Below are positions 8,302-17,089 of a DNA stretch of 64,000 nt, one piece after another (position 1 is the first letter of the stretch; each line of letters starts with the position of its first letter). Source of the stretch: Pseudomonadota bacterium (lineage in GTDB: Bacteria; Pseudomonadota; Gammaproteobacteria; Steroidobacterales; Steroidobacteraceae); NCBI GenBank assembly GCA_018241505.1, contig JAFEDS010000009.1, positions 62,001-126,000 of the forward strand. The letters are read 5' to 3'. The notes beneath the pieces are model-generated. The model was not told where the DNA came from and did no database searches. It saw only the letters and a list, made by a program, of their open reading frames with translations. The translations under genes were made by a program, and so were the position numbers.

Positions 8302-11250
8302 ATGCGCTCTGCACGACTGCTTTGGCTGTCCCTCGTTCTTGTTGTCTCCCCTTTCTGCGAAGCGCGCGACCCTTCCCCTGCCAAAACGACCGCGGTTGTC
8401 CAGGAGCCGGCGAAGCAGGGCCCGTCCACGCCGCTTCCGGTCCAGCCCACGCCTACGCCGCCCCAGGCGGCTGCGGAGCAGAACGCACAGGTGGCGCAAC
8501 AGGCCGCCGCCGTCGAGGGCAACCCCGACTGGGCCGTCACCTTGGAGCGGATTGCCGGCAGCGTTGTGTCCATAGATGTGGATTCGACCCGGGCATTCGA
8601 TACCGAGTGGAATTCAACCGCCCAGGCCACCGGCTTCGTGGTCGATGCCGAGCGCGGTCTGATTCTGACCAACCGCCATGTGGTGACCCCCGGCCCGGTG
8701 ACGGCCGAGGCGACCTTTCTCAATCGTGAGGAAGTGCAACTGTTTCCGGTGTACCGCGACCCGGTGCACGACTTCGGCCTGTATCGCTACGATCCGAGCA
8801 AGTTGCATTTCATCAAGCCGAAGGCGCTGGCCCTGTATCCGGAGGGCGCGCAGATCGGCCGCGAAATCCGCGTCGTCGGCAACAACGCCGGCGAGCAGCT
8901 TTCCATCCTGGCGGGCACTCTCGCCCGGCTCGATCGCGATGCCCCCGAGTACGGCATTGCGAAGTACAACGACTTCAACACTTTCTACTTCCAGGCGGCC
9001 TCCGGTACCTCGGGCGGCTCATCGGGCTCACCGGTCATCGACATCCGGGGGCGCGTCGTTGCGTTGAATGCCGGCGGCGCCAATGGCAACGCCTCGAGCT
9101 TCTACCTGCCCCTCGGGCGGGTGCGCCGCGCACTCGAGCTGATACAACAGGGCAAGCCGGTCACCCGCGGCACGCTCTACACCGTCTTCAACTACACGCC
9201 CTACGATGAGCTGAAGCGCCTCGGCTTGAACAGCTCCACCGAAGCGGCTGTGCGCAAGACATTCCCGCAGTACACCGGCATGTTGGTGGTGACCGAAGTG
9301 CTGCCCGGATCGCCGAGCGAGAACGTTCTGCAGCCGGGCGACGTGCTGGTCAAGGTCAACGGCAAGTACGTCACCCAGTTCGAGCCGTTGGATGATGTTG
9401 TGGACACCAGCGTGGGCGGCCAGGTTACTTTGGATCTCGAACGGGGCGGCAAGCCGATTTCAGCCAAGCTACCCGTGGGCGATCTGCATGCCATCACGCC
9501 GAGCGCCTATGCGGAGTTTGGGGACGCCGTGTTGAATGCGCTGTCGTATCAACAGGCGCGGCATTTCAATGTCCCGGTCCGCGGTGTGTATGTGGCGAAC
9601 CCCGGTTATGTGTTCGCTGCCGCGGGGGTGCCGCGCGGCGCCGTGATCACGGCCATGGATTCCAAGCCGGTGGCCACGCTGGCCGATGTGGAGCAACACA
9701 TTGCACAGCTCGGCGATGGCGATCGCGCTTCGGTGCGTTTCATTACCATAGACGATCCGAACGGCAGCCAGTTGCGTTCCATTCGCATGGACCGGCGTTG
9801 GTTTCCGGCTCACCACTGTGAGCGGGACGATCGCGCAGGGCTGTGGGATTGCAAGGACCTGGCCGCGGGGCCGGCCCCGAAACCCATCAAGGTATCGACC
9901 ACCGAGTTTCCGAAATACAAGGACCCGCGCCTGGAGGCACTGGCGCCGTCGCTCGCCATGGTTGCTTTCGACATGCCGTATTCGGTGTCAGGCATCACAG
10001 AGCGCAACTATCACGGCACCGGCTTGATCGTGGACGCGCAGCGCGGCCTGGTAGTTGTTGACCGCAACACCGTCCCGGTTGGCGTCGGCGATGTCACGAT
10101 CACGCTCGCGGGGACTGTCCAGGTTCCGGGCAGGGTTGTTTACATTCACCCCCAACACAACCTCGCGATGGTGGCGTACGACCCCAAATTGATCGGAAAC
10201 ACACCCGTCAAATCGGCCAAGCTGGCGGTGCGTGATCTCGCGGCCGGCGAATCCATCTGGGTGGTCGGTCTCGGAGCAGACAGCGGGCTGCGCTCGCGGA
10301 ACACCGAGATTGCGAGTATCGATCCGTTGGAGTTGCCGCTGTCGCGAACCATGCGTTTCCGTGACAGCAACCTCGAAGCCGTCCAGCTCGTGAATCCGCC
10401 GCTCGACTTCGACGGCGTCCTGAGTGACAAGGCGGGCAACGTGCTCGGACTGTGGTCGAGCTTCGCCTACGAGAGCGGACGTGAGATCGCGCAGGACAAT
10501 CGCGGCGTACCCATCGATCTCGTGGCCGATATGCTCGACCGTGTCAGGAACAACAAGCCGCTGCACTCATTGGAAGCGGAGTTTGCGGTGCAACCTCTGG
10601 CCACTGCGCGCGAGATCGGTTTGTCGGACGAGTGGTCGCAGAAGCTGGCCCAAAGGAATCCTACCCAGCGCCAGGTGCTGACCGTCGTGCGCATGGTGGG
10701 CGGCACGCCGGCATCCCAGGTGCTCCAACAGGGCGACCTGGTGCTCGCCATCGATGGCGAAACGGTGACGCAGTTCAGGGAGGTTGAACGCGCGGCCGCC
10801 GACCGTGACACCGTCAAAGTCACTGTCTGGCGCGGTACCGGGGTGCAAACGCTCGACGTCGACACTGTGGAGTTGCCCGGGGTCGATATCGACAGGTTGG
10901 TCGAATGGGCGGGCGCTACCTTGCAATCGCCGCACCGCGCGATGAGCGCACAGCGGGGAATTCCGCCTGTCGGAGTGTATGTCGGTTACTTCTCGTACGG
11001 CTCGCCTGCGACCCGCTACGGGTTGTATCCCGGGCGGCGGATCGTGGAAGTCGACGGAACGCCGACGCCGGATCTCGATGCCTTCCTGAAAGCGGTCACG
11101 GGCCGCCCGGATCGTGCCTCCGTACGCTTGAAAACGATCACCTGGAACAACGCGCCGGAGGTGATCACCTTGAAGCTCGACAAGCACTATTTCCCGGCCT
11201 ACGAGCTGACGCAAACCCCGACGGGCTGGGAGCGCAGGGCCCTGGAGTAA
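8302..11250 (+). CDS. Large exported serine protease with tandem HtrA-like modules and PDZ domains (Nma111/DegP7-like)
   Basis: The 982-residue protein starts with a signal peptide (about 1-21) and a proline/alanine-rich linker to residue 75. The first trypsin-like domain has a full triad: His126 (LTNRHVV), Asp157 (DPVHDFGLYRYDP) and Ser241 (GGSSGSPV). A PDZ domain follows near 330-395, another PDZ-like region near 400-500. A second trypsin-like domain (about 550-740) is degenerate: VVDRNTVP replaces the His motif, HPQHNLAMVAYDP has Asn at the acidic position, and the Ser motif reads DFDGVL. Further PDZ-like segments lie near 790-860 and 880-970. This active-plus-dead duplication is the architecture of yeast Nma111 and plant DegP7, and is uncommon among bacterial HtrA proteins. 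Likely role: periplasmic quality control. Confidence 0.85.
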   Translation: MRSARLLWLSLVLVVSPFCEARDPSPAKTTAVVQEPAKQGPSTPLPVQPTPTPPQAAAEQNAQVAQQAAAVEGNPDWAVTLERIAGSVVSIDVDSTRAFDTEWNSTAQATGFVVDAERGLILTNRHVVTPGPVTAEATFLNREEVQLFPVYRDPVHDFGLYRYDPSKLHFIKPKALALYPEGAQIGREIRVVGNNAGEQLSILAGTLARLDRDAPEYGIAKYNDFNTFYFQAASGTSGGSSGSPVIDIRGRVVALNAGGANGNASSFYLPLGRVRRALELIQQGKPVTRGTLYTVFNYTPYDELKRLGLNSSTEAAVRKTFPQYTGMLVVTEVLPGSPSENVLQPGDVLVKVNGKYVTQFEPLDDVVDTSVGGQVTLDLERGGKPISAKLPVGDLHAITPSAYAEFGDAVLNALSYQQARHFNVPVRGVYVANPGYVFAAAGVPRGAVITAMDSKPVATLADVEQHIAQLGDGDRASVRFITIDDPNGSQLRSIRMDRRWFPAHHCERDDRAGLWDCKDLAAGPAPKPIKVSTTEFPKYKDPRLEALAPSLAMVAFDMPYSVSGITERNYHGTGLIVDAQRGLVVVDRNTVPVGVGDVTITLAGTVQVPGRVVYIHPQHNLAMVAYDPKLIGNTPVKSAKLAVRDLAAGESIWVVGLGADSGLRSRNTEIASIDPLELPLSRTMRFRDSNLEAVQLVNPPLDFDGVLSDKAGNVLGLWSSFAYESGREIAQDNRGVPIDLVADMLDRVRNNKPLHSLEAEFAVQPLATAREIGLSDEWSQKLAQRNPTQRQVLTVVRMVGGTPASQVLQQGDLVLAIDGETVTQFREVERAAADRDTVKVTVWRGTGVQTLDVDTVELPGVDIDRLVEWAGATLQSPHRAMSAQRGIPPVGVYVGYFSYGSPATRYGLYPGRRIVEVDGTPTPDLDAFLKAVTGRPDRASVRLKTITWNNAPEVITLKLDKHYFPAYELTQTPTGWERRALE

Positions 11251-11256
11251 GCCCGC

Positions 11257-12210
11257 ACGACTCAGCCGGATCTGTTTGGTGAGCCACCGCCGGATGTACA
11301 GCTCGTACGTCCGGCGGTGCCGTCGCCCGAAGTGGTGCAGGTTGCGAAACGGCTGCCGAAAAATCTCCATATGGGGACTTCCAGCCTGTCATTTCCCGGT
11401 TGGGCAGGCATCGTTTACGCCGAGCAGTATCGGGTCGCCGTACTCGCACGCCACGGGCTTCGTGCCTACGCGCAACATCCCCTTCTCAACGCCCTCAACG
11501 TCGATAGTACGTTCTACAGGCCGCCCGACGTCGTGCTGCTGACTCAACAGGCCGAACAGGTTCCAGAGGATTTCCGCTTTGTAGTGAAGGCCTACACGGG
11601 CCTGACCACGGCGCCCGATACTCCGCGCGCCCGGCAACGCGGTATCGAACCGGTGTTTCTGGATTGTGCCTTTGCGCAGCGGGCAGTGATCCAGCCCTTG
11701 ATGACCGCGTTGGGAGCGAAGCTCGGGGCCGTGCTTTTGCAATTCTCGCCATTGGGACTGCGCTTTACCCGGCGGCCCCGGACGTTTGTCGCGCAACTGG
11801 GAGAATTTCTGTCAGCGTTGCCTCGGGGTCCCGTCTATGCGGTCGAGCTGCGCGATCCGGAAATCCTGGGTCCCGGGTACGAGGCTGCCCTGGCGGCCAG
11901 TGGCGCGGTGCATTGCTCGACAGTTCACTCGCGGATGCCGGCCGTCGATACCCAGGTGCACGAAGGCAGCGCGGGGCCTTTGATCATCCGCTGGATGCTC
12001 CAGGCGGGGGATGACTATGCGAGCGCGGGTGCACGGTTTGCGCCCTTCAATCGGATCCTGGCGCCCGATAAGCTCAGCCGAAGCCGTATTGCGGGCCTCG
12101 TGCGCCAAGGTCTGTCGGCCGGACGCGACGTCTACGTGCTGGCAGCCAACAATGCAGAAGGGTCGGCGCCCCTGACTTTGCAAGAACTTGCGATGCACGT
12201 CGCTCCTTGA
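11257..12210 (+). CDS. DUF72 domain-containing protein (YecE family)
   Basis: This is a TIM-barrel DUF72/YecE protein of unknown biochemical function. Family blocks are visible: MGTSSLSFPGWAG, NALNVDSTFYRPP, FVVKAYTGLT and LLQFSPLG. The start is unusual. The first conventional start is GTG 11317, but the frame stays open back to the preceding gene's TAA, and the residues before it (TTQPDLFGEPPPDV) look coding, like an M-T-Q-P-D-L-F-G N-terminus. An ACG at 11257 sits where an ATG would be expected, with GGAG 10 nt before it inside the end of the protease gene. I therefore give 11257 as the likely start (317 residues), with 11317 (297 residues) as the conservative alternative. Confidence 0.85.
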   Translation, partial: TTQPDLFGEPPPDVQLVRPAVPSPEVVQVAKRLPKNLHMGTSSLSFPGWAGIVYAEQYRVAVLARHGLRAYAQHPLLNALNVDSTFYRPPDVVLLTQQAEQVPEDFRFVVKAYTGLTTAPDTPRARQRGIEPVFLDCAFAQRAVIQPLMTALGAKLGAVLLQFSPLGLRFTRRPRTFVAQLGEFLSALPRGPVYAVELRDPEILGPGYEAALAASGAVHCSTVHSRMPAVDTQVHEGSAGPLIIRWMLQAGDDYASAGARFAPFNRILAPDKLSRSRIAGLVRQGLSAGRDVYVLAANNAEGSAPLTLQELAMHVAP

Positions 12211-12222
12211 GGCCCAACTAAC

Positions 12223-12251
12223 CTTACCCGTTCATGGGGGGCTGGTAGAAT
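12223..12251 (+). promoter_or_regulatory. Promoter giving a probable leaderless tsaC mRNA
   Basis: TAGAAT (12246-12251) lies 8 nt before ATG 12260, with a weak CTTACC -35 element 17 bp upstream (12223-12228). The predicted transcription start falls at or within 2 nt of the ATG, and there is no Shine-Dalgarno sequence. Confidence 0.45.
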
Positions 12252-12259
12252 TCGCAACT

Positions 12260-13276
12260 ATGGTTCGAGTTGTCAGGGCTACCCAGGTTGAGATCGACAC
12301 CGCCGTGCAGGCTTTGCGCGACGGTGAGCTCGTCGCATTCCCCACGGAAACTGTCTATGGGCTCGGCGCCAATGCCACGAATCCGGCGGCGGTACGCAAG
12401 ATCTTCGCGGCCAAGGGGCGGCCGGCCGATCATCCTGTGATCGTTCACTTGGACAGCCCACGCTTCCTGCATCGTTGGGTGCGTGAGGTGCCAGAGGCGG
12501 CGACCAAGCTCGCCGAGCGCTTCTGGCCGGGACCGCTGACGATGGTGATGGCCCGCGCGGCCAACGTTCACGATGTTGTGACTGGCGGTCAGGACACCGT
12601 AGCGATTCGTGTCCCGTCGCACCCTATGGCGCAACAGTTGTTGACGGCGTTCGGGGGCGGTATTGCGGCGCCTTCGGCGAATCGTTACGGGCGGTTGTCG
12701 CCGACGCGCGCGGAGCACGTGCGTGATGAGTTGGGCGATTCGGTAAACACGATTCTGGATGGCGGTGAGACGCAGATCGGTCTCGAGTCCACCATTGTCA
12801 CATTCGAGGGTTCGAATGTGCGGCTGCTGCGGCCGGGCGCGGTCACCGCAGGGCAGATCCGGACCGTCATTGGCGAGCTTCTGATCGGTGCCAATCTCGA
12901 GTCCCCGCGCGTGCCGGGCAGCACTTCTTCGCACTACGCGCCAACCACGCCCATGACGGTTGTACCGGCTGGCGAGATCGACGCTCATGCGGCTTCCCTC
13001 TCAGAGGGTGGCCGCCGGGTTGCGGTCCTGGCACAGCGGTTACCTCTGAAGTCACACAAGTACGTCACCTGGGTCAACGCCGGGCGTCGCCCGGAGCAGT
13101 ACGGTCACGACCTGTACGCCAACCTTCGTACTCTGGATAAAGCGGGCTGCACGCAGATCCTGGTCCAGGATGTGCCCGAGGGCGAGAAGTGGGATGCGAT
13201 CCGCGATCGGCTCATGCGTGCGGCGTCCAGTGTCAGTGAAAGTGGTGACGCCGGCGCAATGGCGGTATTGCCTTAG
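12260..13276 (+). CDS. tsaC: L-threonylcarbamoyladenylate synthase (Sua5/YrdC/TsaC, long form)
   Basis: TsaC makes threonylcarbamoyl-AMP from threonine, bicarbonate and ATP, the first step of the t6A37 modification of ANN-decoding tRNAs. The YrdC domain shows FPTETVYGLGANAT, KGRPADHPVIVH, PSANRYGRLSPT and the GLESTIV block. A linker with GSTSSHYAPTTP leads into a C-terminal Sua5 domain, so this is the long Sua5 type (338 residues) and not the short E. coli type. The chosen ATG (MVRVVRAT) is the first in the conserved reading; the 24 codons upstream are unrelated. Its TAG overlaps the TAA of the convergent AAA ATPase gene. Confidence 0.94.
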   Translation: MVRVVRATQVEIDTAVQALRDGELVAFPTETVYGLGANATNPAAVRKIFAAKGRPADHPVIVHLDSPRFLHRWVREVPEAATKLAERFWPGPLTMVMARAANVHDVVTGGQDTVAIRVPSHPMAQQLLTAFGGGIAAPSANRYGRLSPTRAEHVRDELGDSVNTILDGGETQIGLESTIVTFEGSNVRLLRPGAVTAGQIRTVIGELLIGANLESPRVPGSTSSHYAPTTPMTVVPAGEIDAHAASLSEGGRRVAVLAQRLPLKSHKYVTWVNAGRRPEQYGHDLYANLRTLDKAGCTQILVQDVPEGEKWDAIRDRLMRAASSVSESGDAGAMAVLP

Positions 13277-14781
13277 TCCGCGGGAACGGTTCGCTCCTGC
13301 GCCCACGCGCGCAACGCTTCAACTTTCTCTCCCATCACCACGGACAGCGGCTTGGTTGTCGTCAGCTCGTGTGCAATGGTGGCTGCGTTGACGGGTTGTC
13401 CGTTGGCGCGCGCACTGTACAGCGCCGCCACAATCGCCTGTTCCAATTCCGCTCCGGAGAAACCGGCACTGCGTTTCGCCAGTGCCAGGACTTCCTGGGG
13501 CGTGATCGGCAGCGAACGCTTGCGCGCATGAATCGCCAGGATGGCCGCGCGTGCCGCTTCATCCGGGAGGTCGACAAAAAAGATCTCATCGAGCCGTCCC
13601 TTGCGAATCAACTCGGGCGGCAGCGCGGTGATGTCGTTCGCGGTGGCGACCACGAAGATGCGGGAGTGTTGTTCGGCCAGCCACGTGAGAAAGGTGCCGA
13701 GCACGCGGCGCGACGTGCCGCTGTCGCCTTCACCGTCCGCGAGCGCTTTTTCGATTTCGTCGATCCACAACACACAGGGGGACAGCGCTTCGGCGGCCGC
13801 GAGCGATTCGCGCAGGTTTTTCTCGGACTCGCCATGCCACTTGCTGTAGAGAGCCCCGAAATCCAATCGCAACAGCGGTACACCGAAGATGCCCGCGGCG
13901 GCGCGCGCCGCCAGACTCTTGCCGCAGCCCTGCACACCGAGCAACAGCACGCCCTTGGGCGGATCCAACTCGGGCGCCTTGCCGTCGAACGCGGGTTTAC
14001 GGCTCGTGAGCCAGTGGCGCAGGTTCTGCAGTCCGCCGACATCGGCGAACTTCGCCGTGTCAGGCTCGTATGTCAGGGTGCCGCCGCGGTTGAGCAGTTG
14101 GTACTTGGCCGCGAGCACGCCCTGCAGGTCCGCCATTGTCAGCGCGCCGTCATCGAAGATCGCTTGGCGCACGAGCCGCTCGGCATCCGCGGCAGTGAGG
14201 CCCGCGAGGTTGTCGACGAGTTTGCTCAGTGCATCCGGCTCGATGACGGCCGGGTGCCCGGGATTCATTTTCGACCACTCGAGTGCCACGCGTTTGACGA
14301 TCATCTGCCGTTCGTTCACCGACGGCAGCGCCAGGTGCAGACGTGCGGCGAAGCTCTCGAGCTCATCGGGCAGAGTGACCTCGTGGCTCATGAGGACGAT
14401 GGTCCGTTCCACCTGCCCATAGCCCTGCGCGACGTCCTTCAACATCCGCACATTGATCGGATCGGACAGATAGGGATGGAAGTCGAGGAGCACGTAGATC
14501 CCCGGCATCGGTGTGGCCTTGAGGTGGCGCAGAAGCTGGGCCGGTTCGGCGAGCATGCGCTGCGGAGCGCCCATGTCGACATCGATCCGCTGCAACCCTT
14601 CCGTCACAGTCCACTGAAATACTCCCCAGCCACGTCCGCGGCGGGCCTTCAGGCTCGACTCACGGACCAGCGCCAGCACGCGGGCTTCTTCGCGGGACTC
14701 AATCACAATGAGCGCAAAGCGCGAGGCCAGGAGCATTTCCAGCTCTCGGCGCGGATCCTGCGGCACGTTAGGGGCGGTCAT
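13273..14781 (-). CDS. AAA+ ATPase, Ycf46-like
   Basis: This 502-residue protein has an N-terminal alpha/beta region (LIVIESREEARVL, then VLLDFHPYL and IVLMSHEV) and a C-terminal AAA module. The module has Walker A GVQGCGKS (about residue 285), Walker B VLWIDEIEKAL (about 350), a sensor-1 FVVATANDI and the arginine-finger region GRLDEIFFVDLPD. The order and the unusual acidic N-domain match Ycf46 of algal plastids and cyanobacteria, which has been linked to regulation of photosynthesis and CO2 utilisation there; its job in heterotrophic proteobacteria is unknown. It is a single-gene leftward unit that converges on tsaC with overlapping stops and diverges from the decarboxylase. Confidence 0.83.
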   Translation of the reverse strand: MTAPNVPQDPRRELEMLLASRFALIVIESREEARVLALVRESSLKARRGRGWGVFQWTVTEGLQRIDVDMGAPQRMLAEPAQLLRHLKATPMPGIYVLLDFHPYLSDPINVRMLKDVAQGYGQVERTIVLMSHEVTLPDELESFAARLHLALPSVNERQMIVKRVALEWSKMNPGHPAVIEPDALSKLVDNLAGLTAADAERLVRQAIFDDGALTMADLQGVLAAKYQLLNRGGTLTYEPDTAKFADVGGLQNLRHWLTSRKPAFDGKAPELDPPKGVLLLGVQGCGKSLAARAAAGIFGVPLLRLDFGALYSKWHGESEKNLRESLAAAEALSPCVLWIDEIEKALADGEGDSGTSRRVLGTFLTWLAEQHSRIFVVATANDITALPPELIRKGRLDEIFFVDLPDEAARAAILAIHARKRSLPITPQEVLALAKRSAGFSGAELEQAIVAALYSARANGQPVNAATIAHELTTTKPLSVVMGEKVEALRAWAQERTVPAD

Positions 14782-14844
14782 GCGGTGGGAGAATGTAGCA
14801 GAACTGGCCGCTGTCCCTTGTCACGCCGTCACGTTTTTCTAACA

Positions 14845-16035
14845 ATGAAGCCTATGCCAAGCCGAAATCAGCGTCCCCGGTTCATCGATCCGTTTCAGCC
14901 TGCCCACATCCGCCGCCTGGTGAAGGATTTCGGCTCACCGTTGCTGATCGTCGACTGTGAGCGAGTGCGGGTTCAATACAAGAAGCTCCGCAAGGCGCTT
15001 CCCGGGGTGGACCTGCACTATGCGTTGAAGCCCATGCCGCATCCAGCGGTGGTGACAACGATCCTGGGTGAAGGTGGATTTCTCGATCTGGCGACCACAG
15101 GCGAGGTGCACCTGGTGCAGCGGCTGGGCGCGGACCCGAAGCGCTGTATTCATACACACCCGATCAAACGGGATCAGGACATCCGCAACGCGGTGAATTT
15201 CGGTGTGCGTACGTTCGTGGCCGACAACCCGGACGAAGTGCGGAAATTTGCCCGCTACACCGACAACACGGAGCTGCTGCTGCGTGTGTCCTTCCGCAGT
15301 CCCGGTGCGGTGTGCGACCTGTCGCGCAAATTCGGGTGCGATCCGGAGGACCTGTTGAGTCTCGCGCGCCTGGCCGCGGAAATCGGGGTCGAGGTACGCG
15401 GTTTGTCTTACCACGTCGGCTCACAGGCGGGCGATTCGGCCAAGCATGTCGAAGCGTTGAATGCCTGTGTGAAGTTGATGGCGACCGCGCGCCGCGAAAA
15501 GCTCGGCGCATTCGATACGCTCGACATCGGTGGTGGCTTCCCCATTGACTACGCGCAGCCGGTGACGGACATCATCCGATTCTGCGAACCCATTCGTGAG
15601 GCGTTGGGCAAGTTGCCAAAGCGGGTGCGTGTCATCGCCGAGCCGGGCCGGTTCATTGTTGGCCCCTCGACGATCGGTGTCGCCTCGGTGATGGGTCGGG
15701 CGAAGCGTGAGGGTCATTGGTGGTACTACCTCGATGACGGCCTCTATGGGTCCTACAGCGGGCAGCTCTACGATCACGCGCGTTACCCGGTCGAGCCGTT
15801 GCGCGACAGCTCGGAGCGGTTGCCATCGGTCCTGGCCGGTCCTACATGCGACAGCATCGATGTCATTGCCGAAAACCTGATGTTGCCCGAGCTGAAGGCG
15901 GGCGACCTGATTGTGGGACGCGCAATGGGCGCCTACACGTGGGCGAGCGCGTCGGAGTTCAATTTCTTCCCCAAGGCGACGGTGGTCGCGGTCAACACCA
16001 AACCGGGAGATGAGGGGAGCGTGACCCCGCTATGA
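14845..16035 (+). CDS. Type III PLP-dependent decarboxylase (ornithine/lysine decarboxylase family)
   Basis: The 396-residue protein is a fold-III (alanine-racemase-like) amino acid decarboxylase. Lys62 in YALKPMPHP is the PLP lysine; YHVGSQ, DIGGGFP, AEPGRFIVG and GPTCDSID (the catalytic Cys near 335) complete the eukaryotic-ODC-type active site. It most likely makes putrescine from ornithine, possibly cadaverine as well. A second ATG at 14854 is possible: a TTGTCA...AACAAT promoter (14818-14846) would put transcription start right at it, giving a leaderless message. The frame upstream is antisense to the AAA gene and is not coding. Its stop overlaps the ATG of the next gene. Confidence 0.9.
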   Translation: MKPMPSRNQRPRFIDPFQPAHIRRLVKDFGSPLLIVDCERVRVQYKKLRKALPGVDLHYALKPMPHPAVVTTILGEGGFLDLATTGEVHLVQRLGADPKRCIHTHPIKRDQDIRNAVNFGVRTFVADNPDEVRKFARYTDNTELLLRVSFRSPGAVCDLSRKFGCDPEDLLSLARLAAEIGVEVRGLSYHVGSQAGDSAKHVEALNACVKLMATARREKLGAFDTLDIGGGFPIDYAQPVTDIIRFCEPIREALGKLPKRVRVIAEPGRFIVGPSTIGVASVMGRAKREGHWWYYLDDGLYGSYSGQLYDHARYPVEPLRDSSERLPSVLAGPTCDSIDVIAENLMLPELKAGDLIVGRAMGAYTWASASEFNFFPKATVVAVNTKPGDEGSVTPL

Positions 16036-16538
16036 CCCTGGGGTGGGCGGTGCTCGGGCTGGCAGCGTTGGCTGCGGAGCATGATGCGAGCCAACGCCGG
16101 CTCGAGCTCACCAACCTCCATGGCGGCGAGAAGCTGGCCGTGACTTTCCACAATGAGCAAGACATCGCGCCCGCTGGCCTTGCGGCATTGCGGCACCTCC
16201 TGCGCGACTACCGGGTCAACGAAGAGCACGATATGGCTTTCGGCCTGTTCATGCAGTTGACCGACCTCGCTCGCCAATGTGGTGTCCCGGCCAGATATGA
16301 GGTCATTTCGGGCTACCGTTCGCCCGCGACCAATGCGAAGCTTCGTGCGGCGGGGCACGCCGTGGCGGAACGCAGCCAGCATATGGAAGGGCATGCGATC
16401 GATGTGCGCCTGAAGGGTTGTCCGCTGCCGCGACTTCGTGACCTGGCGTTGGCGGCCGGGCGCGGTGGCGTTGGTTTCTATCCGCGGTCCGATTTCGTTC
16501 ACATAGACACGGGCAGGGTACGCTCCTGGCACGAGTGA
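16032..16538 (+). CDS. YcbK/MepK-like periplasmic peptidase (DUF882, M15 family)
   Basis: The 168 residues have a short hydrophobic N-terminus and an M15-type zinc site: SGYRSPATNAKLR, then SQHMEGHAIDVR (His and Asp ligands) and FVHIDTGRVRSW (second His). This is the DUF882 family containing E. coli MepK, a murein endopeptidase that cuts mDAP-mDAP 3-3 crosslinks. The start ATG overlaps the decarboxylase stop. The N-terminal signal is short and lacks the twin-arginine motif of the E. coli protein, so secretion is probable but not certain. Confidence 0.85.
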   Translation: MTLGWAVLGLAALAAEHDASQRRLELTNLHGGEKLAVTFHNEQDIAPAGLAALRHLLRDYRVNEEHDMAFGLFMQLTDLARQCGVPARYEVISGYRSPATNAKLRAAGHAVAERSQHMEGHAIDVRLKGCPLPRLRDLALAAGRGGVGFYPRSDFVHIDTGRVRSWHE

Positions 16539-16551
16539 GGTAGCGCAGGCC

Positions 16552-17085
16552 ATGAAAAACGAGTCGGCCATTGAGCCGGAAACGGAGATTCACAGGCTGG
16601 TTGCGGCGGCGCGCGACGGCCGTGAGCCGCGGGTAATTGCGCGGCTCTACTCGGGGTGGGCTTTATTCGGGCAACGGCAGTTTGTGCGAGGTTACGCGCT
16701 TCTGTTGCCCGATCCTGTTGTGCCAACACTGAACTCGTTGGGCGCGCAGGAACGTGCAGCCTACATGGCGGATGTCAGCCGACTGGGAGACGCGGTGCTC
16801 AAGCTGACCGGCGCTGCCCGGATCAACTACGCGATTTTCGGGAATCAGGAGCCCGCTCTGCATACCCACGTGATTCCGCGGTACGCGGATGAGCCAGAGA
16901 AATACCGGACGGCGCACCCTTGGACGTATAACTGGGAAGCTGCGCCGCTGTTTGACCGCACCACCTACAAGGATCTGGCGGAAGGGTTGCTTCGGGAGCT
17001 GTCGCGCATGGGCGTCACCAAACACATGCGCTTCATGCCGGGAGCCAACGCCGGTCCCTCGTCTTCCAAGGGACCGGCGCCGTAG
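16552..17085 (+). CDS. HIT-like (histidine triad) protein
   Basis: This 177-residue protein ends its core with NQEPALHTHVIPRY, the H-x-H-x pattern of HIT nucleotide hydrolases and transferases. The GYALLLPDPVV strand upstream and the ARINYAIFG segment also fit. The exact activity (for example dinucleoside polyphosphate hydrolysis) cannot be read from sequence. It lies 13 nt after the peptidase gene, and its 3' end contains a hairpin shared with the convergent FKBP gene. Confidence 0.8.
   Translation: MKNESAIEPETEIHRLVAAARDGREPRVIARLYSGWALFGQRQFVRGYALLLPDPVVPTLNSLGAQERAAYMADVSRLGDAVLKLTGAARINYAIFGNQEPALHTHVIPRYADEPEKYRTAHPWTYNWEAAPLFDRTTYKDLAEGLLRELSRMGVTKHMRFMPGANAGPSSSKGPAP
17049..17079. 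terminator. Hairpin between convergent HIT and FKBP genes
   Basis: An 11-bp stem (CGCCGGTCCCT/AGGGACCGGCG, 9-nt loop) lies inside the last codons of the HIT gene, 10 nt before the FKBP stop. Neither side has a T-run, so termination would need Rho or tolerate a weak U-tract. Confidence 0.4.
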
Positions 17086-17089
17086 CTGA

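Noticed and set aside
13369..14844. Long N-terminal extension in frame with the decarboxylase
   Set aside because: It is the antisense reading of the AAA ATPase gene. The conserved decarboxylase begins at 14845 or 14854.
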